Below, in pieces: positions 56,882 through 64,000 of a stretch of DNA of 64,000 nt (its first letter is position 1; each line of letters starts with the position of its first letter). Source of the DNA: Pontibacillus salipaludis (lineage in GTDB: Bacteria > Bacillota > Bacilli > Bacillales > BH030062); contig NZ_BMIN01000001.1 in the NCBI RefSeq assembly GCF_014642405.1, positions 1-64,000 of the forward strand, read 5' to 3'. The notes below the pieces were generated by a model that ran no database searches, was not told the origin of the DNA, and saw only the letters and a program-made list of their open reading frames with translations. Both the position numbers and the translations under genes were made by a program.

Positions 56882-57775
56882 ATGCTAACTGGATATACAA
56901 TTGGGATTCTAGGTGGAGATGCGAGGCAATTGGAGGTTATTCGAAGACTAAGTGAATGGGATGCGACCTTAATTCTTACAGGTTTCGATCAACTGGATCA
57001 TGGTTTTACAGGGGCGAAGCAAGTCGATTTCGATGAAGTGGATCCTGGTAGACTGGATGCAGTCATTCTACCTGTGCCAGGAACAAACCAGGATGGGAAA
57101 ATCGATACAATCTTTTCGAATCAATCTCTTTCCTTAACGAAGGAGTGGATAGAGAAGACACCAAAGCACTGTCTGTTCTTTACCGGGATTACTAATAAAT
57201 ATTTAACCGGCATTACAGATGAAACAAAGCGAACGTTGATTCCTTTATTCGATCGAAATGACGTGGCTATCTATAATTCTATTCCAACCGTAGAAGGAAC
57301 CATTATGATGGCGATTCAACACACAGATTTTACAATTCACTCTTCGAAAGTGACGATATTAGGACTTGGTCGAGTTGGGATGAGTGTAGCGCGTGTGTTT
57401 GCATCCCTGGGAGCAAAAGTTAAAGTGGGAGCGAGAAAATCAGAGGATCTAGCACGAATATCAGAAATGGGGCTCATCCCGTTTCCTATAAAAGATATTA
57501 AAGATCATACACAGGACAGCGATATTGTCATTAACACCATTCCTGCTCATGTAGTAACAGCAAGTGTCATCCAAACGATGCCAACGCATACCTTAATTAT
57601 TGATTTGGCATCTAAACCTGGTGGAACTGATTTTCGTTATGCAGAAAAGCGAGGTGTGAAAGCACTTCTAGCTCCAGGGTTGCCTGGAATCGTTGCGCCA
57701 AAGACAGCGGGTAATATTTTGGCGAATGTAGTTACTCAAATTATTATAGAAAAACTAGGTGAGGGGAGTTCATAA
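56882..57775 (+). CDS. dpaA: Dipicolinate synthase subunit A
   Basis: NAD(P)-binding subunit (SpoVFA) of the enzyme that oxidises the DapA product to dipicolinic acid in the mother cell. I choose ATG 56882 (MLTGYTIGILGGDARQLEVI), five bases after GCGAGGTGA, matching the B. subtilis N-terminus; ATG 56861 overlaps the leader. It has 297 residues, with FDQLDHGFTGA near 35, and the central nucleotide-binding motif ILGLGRVGMSVARVFASLGA at about 160. dpaB follows two bases later. Confidence 0.95.
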   Translation: MLTGYTIGILGGDARQLEVIRRLSEWDATLILTGFDQLDHGFTGAKQVDFDEVDPGRLDAVILPVPGTNQDGKIDTIFSNQSLSLTKEWIEKTPKHCLFFTGITNKYLTGITDETKRTLIPLFDRNDVAIYNSIPTVEGTIMMAIQHTDFTIHSSKVTILGLGRVGMSVARVFASLGAKVKVGARKSEDLARISEMGLIPFPIKDIKDHTQDSDIVINTIPAHVVTASVIQTMPTHTLIIDLASKPGGTDFRYAEKRGVKALLAPGLPGIVAPKTAGNILANVVTQIIIEKLGEGSS

Positions 57776-57777
57776 GT

Positions 57778-58362
57778 ATGTCACTTAAGGGGAAAACAAT
57801 TGGTTTTGGTTTAACAGGTTCACATTGTACGTATTCAGAGGTTTTTCCGCAAATGCAGAAACTGATGGATTTAGGGGCTACGGTGGTGCCTGTAGTGTCA
57901 TATACGGTGCAGAAGACTGATACGTATTTTGGGGAAGCAGCAGAACATTTAAAGAAGATAGAAGAGATCACAGGTGAAAAGTTAATCTCGACTATTCCTG
58001 AAGCGGAACCCCTAGGACCAAAACGCCCACTAGATTGTATGGTTATCGCTCCGTTAACTGGAAACTCAATGAGCAAAATGGCAAATGCATTAACAGATAG
58101 TCCTGTATTGATGGCAGCCAAAGCGACTCTTCGGAATCAAAGTCCAGTCGTATTAGCCATTTCAACGAATGATGCTCTAGGACTAAATGGAGTCAATCTA
58201 ATGAGACTAATGGCAACAAAGAATATCTTCTTTGTACCTTATGGTCAAGATGATCCGGTTAAAAAACCAAATTCTATGGTTGCGCGTATGGACTCACTTG
58301 TAGAGACCATTGAAGCAGCTCTTGAATTTAAGCAAGTTCAGCCAGTAATAATTGAGAGATGA
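57778..58362 (+). CDS. dpaB: Dipicolinate synthase subunit B
   Basis: Flavoprotein-fold subunit (SpoVFB) of dipicolinate synthase, 194 residues. It starts MSLKGKTIGFGLTGSHCTYS and has MVIAPLTGNSMSKMANALTD, as in the flavoprotein family. GGTGAGGGGAG near the dpaA stop is the ribosome binding site. It is coupled to dpaA. Confidence 0.95.
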   Translation: MSLKGKTIGFGLTGSHCTYSEVFPQMQKLMDLGATVVPVVSYTVQKTDTYFGEAAEHLKKIEEITGEKLISTIPEAEPLGPKRPLDCMVIAPLTGNSMSKMANALTDSPVLMAAKATLRNQSPVVLAISTNDALGLNGVNLMRLMATKNIFFVPYGQDDPVKKPNSMVARMDSLVETIEAALEFKQVQPVIIER

Positions 58363-58396
58363 TGATAGAAATAGGTATCTTGAAGATTTGAGATTG

Positions 58397-58405
58397 TGGT
58401 AGAAT
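58397..58405 (+). promoter_or_regulatory. Possible extended -10 promoter of asd
   Basis: TGGTAGAAT is an extended -10 element, but no -35 hexamer stands at the right distance (TTGAAG at 58380 is only 14 bases away). A vegetative promoter is needed here because asd, dapG and dapA serve growth as well as sporulation. Confidence 0.35.
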
Positions 58406-58466
58406 ATAAAGTAATCTTTTTATGTAGATATAGGAAGAAAACGTAAGGACGAAGGGAGAACATACT

Positions 58467-59519
58467 ATGGTCGAAAATAAAAAATATCATGTAGCAGTTG
58501 TCGGAGCAACAGGGGCAGTAGGAGAAAAGATGATCGAAACATTAGCCGATCGTAATTTCCCAATTGAAACCTTAACGTTGTTATCATCCAAGCGCTCTGC
58601 TGGTAAACGCGTGCGCTTTCAAGATAAAGAAATTATTGTGCAAGAAGCAACACCGGAAAGCTTTGAAGGAGTAGATATTGCTCTATTCTCAGCTGGGGGC
58701 TCAATTTCTAAATCTTTAGCGCCTGAAGCAGTTAAACGAGGTGCTGTCGTTGTCGACAATACGAGTGCATACCGAATGGATCCTGACGTACCTCTTGTCG
58801 TACCTGAAGTTAATGAGGGGGACCTTGCTAACCATAATGGTATTATCGCAAACCCGAACTGTTCAACCATCCAAATGGTGGCAGCACTTGAGCCAATTCG
58901 AAACTCATACGGGTTAAACCGTGTTATTGTATCAACTTACCAAGCTGTTTCTGGTGCAGGAAATCCAGCAAATGACGAGTTAAGAGCTCAATCAGAAGCA
59001 TATTTGAAAGGTGAAGAAATGAAAGCTGAAGTCCTACCAGTTGGTGGGGATGAGCATCATTATCCAATCGCTTTTAATGCACTCCCTCAAATTGATAAAT
59101 TCCAAGAAAATGGATATACATTTGAAGAAATGAAAATGATTAATGAAACGAAAAAAATAATGCATATGAACGAATTACCTGTAGCGGCAACTTGCGTAAG
59201 ACTTCCGTTCTTTACTTCACATGCCGAAAGTGTTTATATTGAAGTAGAAACGGATAATGTAACAGTTGAGGCTATAAAAGAAGCGGTTGCCAATGCTCCA
59301 GGATTGGTTTTAGAAGATGATCCTAGTAATCAAATTTACCCTACACCTTTAAATGCAACAGGTAAACGTGATGTATTTGTAGGTCGTATTCGTAAAGACT
59401 TGGATCAGCCTCGTGGCTTCCATATGTGGGTTGTTTCTGATAACCTACTTAAGGGTGCTGCATGGAACTCTGTACAGATTGCAGAGAGTCTAGTTCAAAA
59501 CGAGTGGCTTTCAAAGTAA
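58467..59519 (+). CDS. asd: Aspartate-semialdehyde dehydrogenase
   Basis: Reduces aspartyl phosphate to aspartate semialdehyde, feeding lysine, diaminopimelate, methionine and threonine synthesis. It has 350 residues. N-terminal [16 protein letters not shown], catalytic Cys132 in [10 protein letters not shown], and [12 protein letters not shown] with the substrate-binding residues downstream. The ribosome binding site is GAAGGGAG. Confidence 0.97.
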   Translation: MVENKKYHVAVVGATGAVGEKMIETLADRNFPIETLTLLSSKRSAGKRVRFQDKEIIVQEATPESFEGVDIALFSAGGSISKSLAPEAVKRGAVVVDNTSAYRMDPDVPLVVPEVNEGDLANHNGIIANPNCSTIQMVAALEPIRNSYGLNRVIVSTYQAVSGAGNPANDELRAQSEAYLKGEEMKAEVLPVGGDEHHYPIAFNALPQIDKFQENGYTFEEMKMINETKKIMHMNELPVAATCVRLPFFTSHAESVYIEVETDNVTVEAIKEAVANAPGLVLEDDPSNQIYPTPLNATGKRDVFVGRIRKDLDQPRGFHMWVVSDNLLKGAAWNSVQIAESLVQNEWLSK

Positions 59520-59541
59520 GTATTTAGTAGATTCATTGTGA

Positions 59542-59592
59542 AGACGGCAGGCAGCGTAGCGAACATCCGTTGACTGCCGTCTGATTCTTTTT
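59542..59592 (+). terminator. Terminator-like hairpin between asd and dapG
   Basis: AGACGGCAG (59542-59550) and CTGCCGTCT (59574-59582) form a 9-bp perfect stem; the loop can pair further (CAGCG/CGTTG). A short T run follows (GATTCTTTTTG). It probably attenuates rather than isolates dapG. Confidence 0.65.
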
Positions 59593-59685
59593 GAGCAATA
59601 ATCGTTTCCATGGAGCAGCTTTTATTACCTGGTAGTGGTAATAGGGAAATTTAAACAACAAGAAAAGATAATTAGAGGTGTCCTT

Positions 59686-60906
59686 ATGAAGATTTTAGTT
59701 CAAAAGTTTGGAGGCACTTCGGTAAAAGACGAAGAGAGTCGAGAGAAGGCCATTGCCCACGTTCAAAAGGCGCGTGCTGAGGGATATAAAGTCGTCGTTG
59801 TCGTATCGGCAATGGGGCGTAAAGGTGATCCTTATGCAACAGATAGCCTTTTAGGTCTTATCGATTTCCCAAACACAAACTCATCTAAAAGAGAACAAGA
59901 TTTATTAACGTCTTGCGGCGAAGTCATTTCTTCAGTCGTTTTCTCTAATGAATTGCAAAACGTTGGCGTAAGCTCTGTTGCTTTAACAGGTGCTCAGGCT
60001 GGTTTTGTGACGAGTAATGATTTTACCGAAGCTAAGATTCGCGCAATGAATCCCGAGCGCATCATGCAGGAACTCCAGTATTCAGATGTTGCCGTTGTAG
60101 CTGGATTCCAGGGTCAAACTGAATCTGGTGACGTTACTACAATTGGCCGTGGTGGAAGCGACACTTCCGCAGCAGCACTAGGGGCTGCATTAGATGCTGA
60201 ATATATTGATATTTTTACAGATGTAGAAGGTATTATGACTGCTGATCCAAGGATCGTTGAGACAGCAAGACCTCTCAAGGTTATGACTTATAATGAAATT
60301 GTTAACTTGGCTTATCAAGGAGCAAAAGTCATACATCCAAGAGCAGTCGAAATAGCTATGCAAGCAAAGGTGCCGATTCGAGTGCGCTCGACCTATTCAG
60401 ATGATTTCGGTACACTTGTAACGCAATCTAGACATGATGGGAGAGGGAAAGATATTCCAGATCGCCCGGTAACAGGAATTGCTCATTTGTCTGGGATTGC
60501 GCAGATTAAAGTATTTGCTAAAGATGAGCCTTACCAACTCCAGTCTGAGGTATTTAAATCAATGGCTGAAGCAGGAATCTCTGTGGACTTTATTAATATC
60601 TCCCCTAAAGGCGTTGTATACACGATTCCGGATATGTACACCTCTAAAGCACGTGAGATTTTAGAAGCACTAGGGTATGAACCAGAAATCACTCATAATT
60701 GTGCGAAAGTCTCTACAGTTGGAGCTGGAATAACAGGAGTACCTGGTATTGCAGCTAAAATTGTGCATACCCTAACATCTGCAGGTGTTCAAATCTTGCA
60801 ATCTGCAGATAGCCATACAACCATTTGGGTACTTGTAAAAGATGAAGATCTTAAGCAAGCTGTGAATGCCCTTCATAAAACATTTGAACTACAATTAGAC
60901 GAATAA
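59686..60906 (+). CDS. dapG: Aspartokinase I (DapG)
   Basis: First step of the aspartate pathway. The Bacillus DapG isozyme is feedback-inhibited by meso-diaminopimelate and serves cell wall and spore needs. ATG 59686 (MKILVQKFGGTSVKDEESRE) follows GAGGTG; the frame is open from 59635. It has 406 residues: kinase domain (VVVVSAMGRKGDPYATDSLL, TIGRGGSDTSAAALGA) and two ACT domains at the C-terminus (ILQSADSHTTIWVLV). No lysine riboswitch is visible. Confidence 0.95.
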   Translation: MKILVQKFGGTSVKDEESREKAIAHVQKARAEGYKVVVVVSAMGRKGDPYATDSLLGLIDFPNTNSSKREQDLLTSCGEVISSVVFSNELQNVGVSSVALTGAQAGFVTSNDFTEAKIRAMNPERIMQELQYSDVAVVAGFQGQTESGDVTTIGRGGSDTSAAALGAALDAEYIDIFTDVEGIMTADPRIVETARPLKVMTYNEIVNLAYQGAKVIHPRAVEIAMQAKVPIRVRSTYSDDFGTLVTQSRHDGRGKDIPDRPVTGIAHLSGIAQIKVFAKDEPYQLQSEVFKSMAEAGISVDFINISPKGVVYTIPDMYTSKAREILEALGYEPEITHNCAKVSTVGAGITGVPGIAAKIVHTLTSAGVQILQSADSHTTIWVLVKDEDLKQAVNALHKTFELQLDE

Positions 60907-60928
60907 TTAAAGAAAGGAGCATTTGCTT

Positions 60929-61801
60929 ATGAACTTTGGAAATGTATTGACAGCTATGGTGACTCCATTTGATAATCGTGGGAATCTAGATCTAGATAAG
61001 ACCACACAACTCGTCAACTACTTAATTGAAAATGGATCTGACGGTCTTGTTATTGCAGGGACTACAGGGGAATCACCTACGTTAACTTCGGAAGAAAAGA
61101 TTGCTTTATGTAAACATGTTGTTAGCGTCGTTGACAATCGAGTACCTGTTATTGCAGGAACCGGAAGTAATAACACACATGCTACAATTGAATTAACGAA
61201 AAAAGCAGAACAGACTGGTGTAGATGGCATTATGCTAGTTACTCCTTATTACAACAAACCGAGCCAGGAAGGGCTTTATCAGCACTTCAGTACTATTGCT
61301 AAAGAAACATCTTTACCAATAATGCTCTATAACATCCCTGGACGTTCTGTTGTGAATATAGATGTAGATACAATCACGCGCCTGTCAAAAATTGAAAACA
61401 TTGTTTCTGTTAAAGATGCTAGTGGTGATTTAGACGCTATGACGGAATTGATTTCCAATACAGACGAAGGTTTCAGCGTTTACAGTGGTGAGGATAGCCT
61501 TACACTTCCTTCTGTTGCTGTTGGCGCAAATGGCATTGTGTCTGTATCTGCTCATGTAATCGGTAATGAAATGCAAGAGATGATCCGCGAATTACGACAA
61601 GGAGATTCTCATAAAGCAGCGAAACTTCATCAAAAGATTCTACCTGTGATGAATGCTTGCTTCATGGCCCCATCTCCAACACCTGTTAAAACAGCTCTTC
61701 AAATGAAAGGATTAGATGTAGGCGGAGTGCGCCTTCCCCTAATTCCATTGTCAGCAGAAGAACGAAGCACACTATCTAAAGCTCTAGCCCCTTTTAAATA
61801 A
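60929..61801 (+). CDS. dapA: 4-hydroxy-tetrahydrodipicolinate synthase
   Basis: Condenses aspartate semialdehyde with pyruvate; its product is both the lysine/diaminopimelate precursor and the DpaAB substrate. It has 290 residues. Schiff-base Lys162 (SVKDASGDL), Tyr at about 134 (TPYYNKPSQEGLYQHF) and GTTGESPTLTSEEK are present. ATG 60929 lies ten bases after AAAGGAGC; TTG 60923 would be only three bases away. Confidence 0.96.
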   Translation: MNFGNVLTAMVTPFDNRGNLDLDKTTQLVNYLIENGSDGLVIAGTTGESPTLTSEEKIALCKHVVSVVDNRVPVIAGTGSNNTHATIELTKKAEQTGVDGIMLVTPYYNKPSQEGLYQHFSTIAKETSLPIMLYNIPGRSVVNIDVDTITRLSKIENIVSVKDASGDLDAMTELISNTDEGFSVYSGEDSLTLPSVAVGANGIVSVSAHVIGNEMQEMIRELRQGDSHKAAKLHQKILPVMNACFMAPSPTPVKTALQMKGLDVGGVRLPLIPLSAEERSTLSKALAPFK

Positions 61802-61808
61802 TATTAAG

Positions 61809-61840
61809 TTCCCTGACTTACTTGTCAGGGAGCTTTTTTA
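61809..61840 (+). terminator. Rho-independent terminator after dapA
   Basis: TCCCTGAC (61810-61817) and GTCAGGGA (61824-61831) pair around a six-base loop, followed by GC and six T. It closes the dipicolinate/diaminopimelate operon. Confidence 0.9.
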
Positions 61841-61920
61841 TTATTATATAAACTACATATCCTTAATATATAGAAGTATCTATTTAATTATAGTCGTTTA
61901 ATGTCGTTATCTCTATAACA

Positions 61921-62318
61921 TGATTGTTTAAGAGTAGGGCACAATTGTTGAACACTCGAAGTTGAGAGAATGTTTCCTTTTGCGTTGTTAGAGGGTGGAC
62001 CGGGAAATCACTGGTTTTCCTCGGCGAGCTAGGGAACCTCCTCAGCCGGTACGCTAGAACTAGACTGGCTTTCTTCCCACGGGAGTTTCGCAGTTTCCAG
62101 GCCCACCTTTTCCATATGAGTGTGAACGGAAACAAGTCATGTGAGGAGAAACAAGATTAACTGGTGTGATCCCAGGACCGTTAACCTAGTTAACGTAAGG
62201 TCTAGCTCGGGGACTGGGAGACTCCCGCGGGGTAAGGAGGCTTTCCAGCTCCCCGCAGGAAAGCGAGTTGTCCCCGAGCTAGCCCAACGACTCATCAAAC
62301 ATAACGGTCCTTTCCATT
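61921..62318 (+). repeat. Long hairpin-rich intergenic element, copy 2
   Basis: Same orientation and order of blocks as the copy at 56303. It shares ACAATTGTTGA-like 5' and catcaaacataacggtcctt 3' ends, GACCGTTAACCTAGTTAACG, and GTCCCCGAGCTAGCCC. The first half carries extra sequence (near 62020-62060) compared with copy 1, and the second half lacks about 44 bases. Nothing coding is seen. The rest of the gap (61841-61920 and 62319-62446) is AT-rich and holds only the promoter noted before tepA. Confidence 0.85.
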
Positions 62319-62388
62319 AATAGAGCCAATGTATTAAGAAAACAAAATGTAAAACATTCTGGATTAACAATTGTATTTTGTAAACGGT

Positions 62389-62418
62389 GCATGCTTCTTT
62401 TTCAGTTCGCTCATACTA
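62389..62418 (+). promoter_or_regulatory. Candidate SigG/SigF promoter of tepA
   Basis: GCATG (62389-62393), 18 bases and CATACTA (62412-62418) fit the forespore sigma form GHATR-N18-CATNHTA. A vegetative alternative is GATAAT at 62421 with TTTTCA 16 bases upstream. The two overlap. Confidence 0.4.
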
Positions 62419-62446
62419 GGGATAATGATGAAAGGAGCGAGTTATT

Positions 62447-63190
62447 ATGGGAAAAGAAGAAACGACAAAAAAGGGCCAAGACCAAGAGCAAGAACAGGAT
62501 CAAAATTCTCAATCTTCGTTAATGCAAAAAATTCAACAGCTAGGTCAATCCAATGTACCGCAAGCACCAGACTCAAACATTCACATTTTACCTATTATTG
62601 GGCAAGTTGAGGGACATGTACAACTTCCTCCTAAAAATAAAACTACAAAATATGAACATTTAATACCTCAAATTATTGCTATTGAACAAAACCCTAAAAT
62701 TGAAGGGGTCATCGTCTTGTTAAATACTGTCGGAGGAGATGTGGAAGCAGGTCTTGCCATATCTGAGATGATTGCTTCCTTATCAAAGCCTTCTGTTTCT
62801 ATAGTACTAGGAGGGGGGCACTCTATTGGAGTACCCATTGCTGTAGCTACGAATTATTCTTTTATAGCAGAGACAGCTACAATGACCATTCACCCTATTC
62901 GATTAACAGGTCTTGTAATTGGTGTGCCTCAGACATTTGAGTATTTAGATAAAATGCAGGAGCGTGTCATTAATTTTGTGACACATCACTCAAACGTATC
63001 AGAGGAGAAATTTAAAGACTTAATGTTTGCAAAGGGAAATTTAACTCGTGATATAGGGACGAACGTCATTGGCGACGATGCAGTTGAGTGTGGGTTGATT
63101 GATGCAGTTGGTGGGGTTAGTCATGCAATGAAGAAATTAAATGAGTTAATCGCTGAAAATAAACAAAAAGAACAGCAGGTGATCCAATGA
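62447..63190 (+). CDS. tepA: ClpP-like protease TepA (YmfB)
   Basis: ClpP-fold serine protease. The B. subtilis protein was described as translocation-enhancing and later as involved in degrading spore proteins or signal peptides; substrate is unsettled. It has 247 residues. Charged, Gln-rich N-terminus (about 1-40), then [20 protein letters not shown], catalytic Ser126 (GGGHSIGVP) and His149 ([10 protein letters not shown]). AAAGGAGCGAG precedes the ATG. ylzJ overlaps its stop. Confidence 0.93.
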   Translation: MGKEETTKKGQDQEQEQDQNSQSSLMQKIQQLGQSNVPQAPDSNIHILPIIGQVEGHVQLPPKNKTTKYEHLIPQIIAIEQNPKIEGVIVLLNTVGGDVEAGLAISEMIASLSKPSVSIVLGGGHSIGVPIAVATNYSFIAETATMTIHPIRLTGLVIGVPQTFEYLDKMQERVINFVTHHSNVSEEKFKDLMFAKGNLTRDIGTNVIGDDAVECGLIDAVGGVSHAMKKLNELIAENKQKEQQVIQ

Positions 63191-63408
63191 TCCATTACAC
63201 TCCTTTGAGTGACTATGACATTATTGAAGATGACGTATCAAGCTATGAGAAACATCAGACAATGACAATAAATGGGAAAATGTGTAGAGTTGAACAGCTT
63301 GATGATGGATCTTATCAACTCGTTCAGTTGCTATCTACAGATCCTCAGGATTATTTAAATCAACAATATTTACCCGGCACAATTCTAACAAACGGCCTAA
63401 GTACCTAA
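63187..63408 (+). CDS. ylzJ: YlzJ-like protein
   Basis: Small protein of 73 residues ([35 protein letters not shown]), of the YlzJ family found in spore-forming Bacillaceae; function unknown. The ATG overlaps the tepA stop, so the pair is co-translated, and a role with TepA in spores is inferred. Confidence 0.88.
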   Translation: MIHYTPLSDYDIIEDDVSSYEKHQTMTINGKMCRVEQLDDGSYQLVQLLSTDPQDYLNQQYLPGTILTNGLST

Positions 63409-63438
63409 GGAACGGGTATATTTGTTCGCTTCTTTTTA

Positions 63439-63447
63439 TGCTATAAT
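63439..63447 (+). promoter_or_regulatory. Extended -10 promoter of spoIIIE
   Basis: TGCTATAAT is a perfect extended -10. No clear -35 is present at 16-18 bases upstream, which extended -10 promoters tolerate. Confidence 0.55.
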
Positions 63448-63453
63448 AGGGTC

Positions 63454-63620
63454 TGAAGGGTTGCCTATCCAAACGAGGCATACTTTGGAATGAAAATCCT
63501 GTAACGGCTTATGTTGCAGGATTTCTTGTTCTCTTTTTAGAAATATTATAGTAGCTAAGAGATGGATGTTGCTCATTTAATGGAGCAATTTACTATACTT
63601 GCTTGAAAGATGGTGAGCGA
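63454..63620 (+). other. Structured leader of spoIIIE
   Basis: About 165 bases with three possible hairpins: GCCT/AGGC (63464-63480), AAATCCTG...GTTGCAGGATTT (63497-63522) followed by CTTGTTCTCTTTTT, and TTGCTC/GAGCAA (about 63571-63590). The middle one looks like an attenuator. No known riboswitch is recognised. Confidence 0.4.
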
Positions 63621-64000
63621 ATGGCGAAAAAACGTCAAAAAAAGAAACAAAAGAAAACACAAGTAAAAGATCAGGTTAAGTTTGAACTCATAGGTCTGTT
63701 ATTTATATTTTTGTCCGTTTTCGGGAGTGGTGCTAGTGCGATTTCCGGTGGAGCGATTCCGAACAGTTTAGAACATTTATTCCAATTCTTCTTTGGAGTA
63801 TGGTACTTTATTGTCTCCATTTTTCTATTTGTTGTGGGAATTTACTTAATGGTGCAGCGAAAATGGCCTATGTTTATACATAAACGATTTGTAGGCTTTT
63901 ATATTTTGTTTGCGGCCATACTCCTTTTAACACATGTTCAAACATTTGAAGCGGTGATGAAAGATAACGTCGAGCCCTCCATATTAAAGGTAACCTGGAA
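63621..64000 (+). CDS. spoIIIE: DNA translocase SpoIIIE/FtsK, N-terminal part
   Basis: The frame runs off the window. The 126 visible residues are a very basic N-terminus (MAKKRQKKKQKKTQ) and the first three membrane segments of the FtsK 4TM domain (FELIGLLFIFLSVFGSGASA; WYFIVSIFLFVVGIYLMV; FYILFAAILLLTH). SpoIIIE pumps the forespore chromosome across the septum. Gene order tepA-ylzJ-spoIIIE is that of B. subtilis. GATGGTGAGCG precedes the ATG. Confidence 0.9.
   Translation, partial: MAKKRQKKKQKKTQVKDQVKFELIGLLFIFLSVFGSGASAISGGAIPNSLEHLFQFFFGVWYFIVSIFLFVVGIYLMVQRKWPMFIHKRFVGFYILFAAILLLTHVQTFEAVMKDNVEPSILKVTW

Noticed and set aside
59520-59685. Lysine riboswitch before dapG
   Set aside because: Only a terminator-like hairpin is present; the gap is too short and has no L-box core.

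Overview
The window comes from a motile, endospore-forming, low-GC Bacillaceae chromosome. Gene order from flgB to spoIIIE matches Bacillus subtilis almost gene for gene, and protein style and repeats suggest the Halobacillus/Pontibacillus/Virgibacillus side of the family; the genus is a guess. All recognised genes are on the + strand.

Layout. Positions 1-125 are the 3' end of a group II intron. From 436 to 29547 runs one fla/che supra-operon: rod and MS-ring (flgB, flgC, fliE, fliF), switch and export ATPase (fliG-fliJ, motE), hook (fliK, flgD, a TIGR02530-type gene, flgE, swrD), fliL, switch (fliM, fliY, cheY), export gate (fliO, P, Q, R, flhB, flhA), placement GTPase/ATPase (flhF, flhG), chemotaxis (cheB, A, W, C, D), a small unknown membrane protein, sigD, a FapA/DUF342 gene and swrB. 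From 29699 to 43117 lie translation and envelope housekeeping genes (rpsB, tsf, pyrH, frr, uppS, cdsA, dxr, rasP, proS, polC). From 43330 to 53034 lies the nusA-infB operon through truB, ribF, rpsO and pnp. From 53671 to the end are sporulation-linked genes: ylxY, mlpA, ymxH, dpaA-dpaB-asd-dapG-dapA, tepA, ylzJ and the start of spoIIIE.

The genes work as sets. SigD and the chemotaxis genes sit at the end of the flagellar operon. DapG, Asd and DapA carry aspartate to the dipicolinate precursor and DpaA/DpaB finish spore dipicolinate; a good SigK-type promoter precedes dpaA.

The accessory signal is in non-coding DNA. There is a three-copy repeat cluster (53139-53618) whose copies differ by compensatory changes in stems. 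Two direct copies of a roughly 400-bp hairpin-rich element bracket the dpaA-dapA cassette, and the second copy lies where B. subtilis carries rnjB. Upstream of swrD a 10-bp hairpin separates a strong Shine-Dalgarno from the start codon, leaving an ideal 8-nt spacing once folded. No CRISPR array, tRNA, rRNA, prophage or clearly new multi-gene system was seen. All start-site, promoter and structure calls were made by eye.
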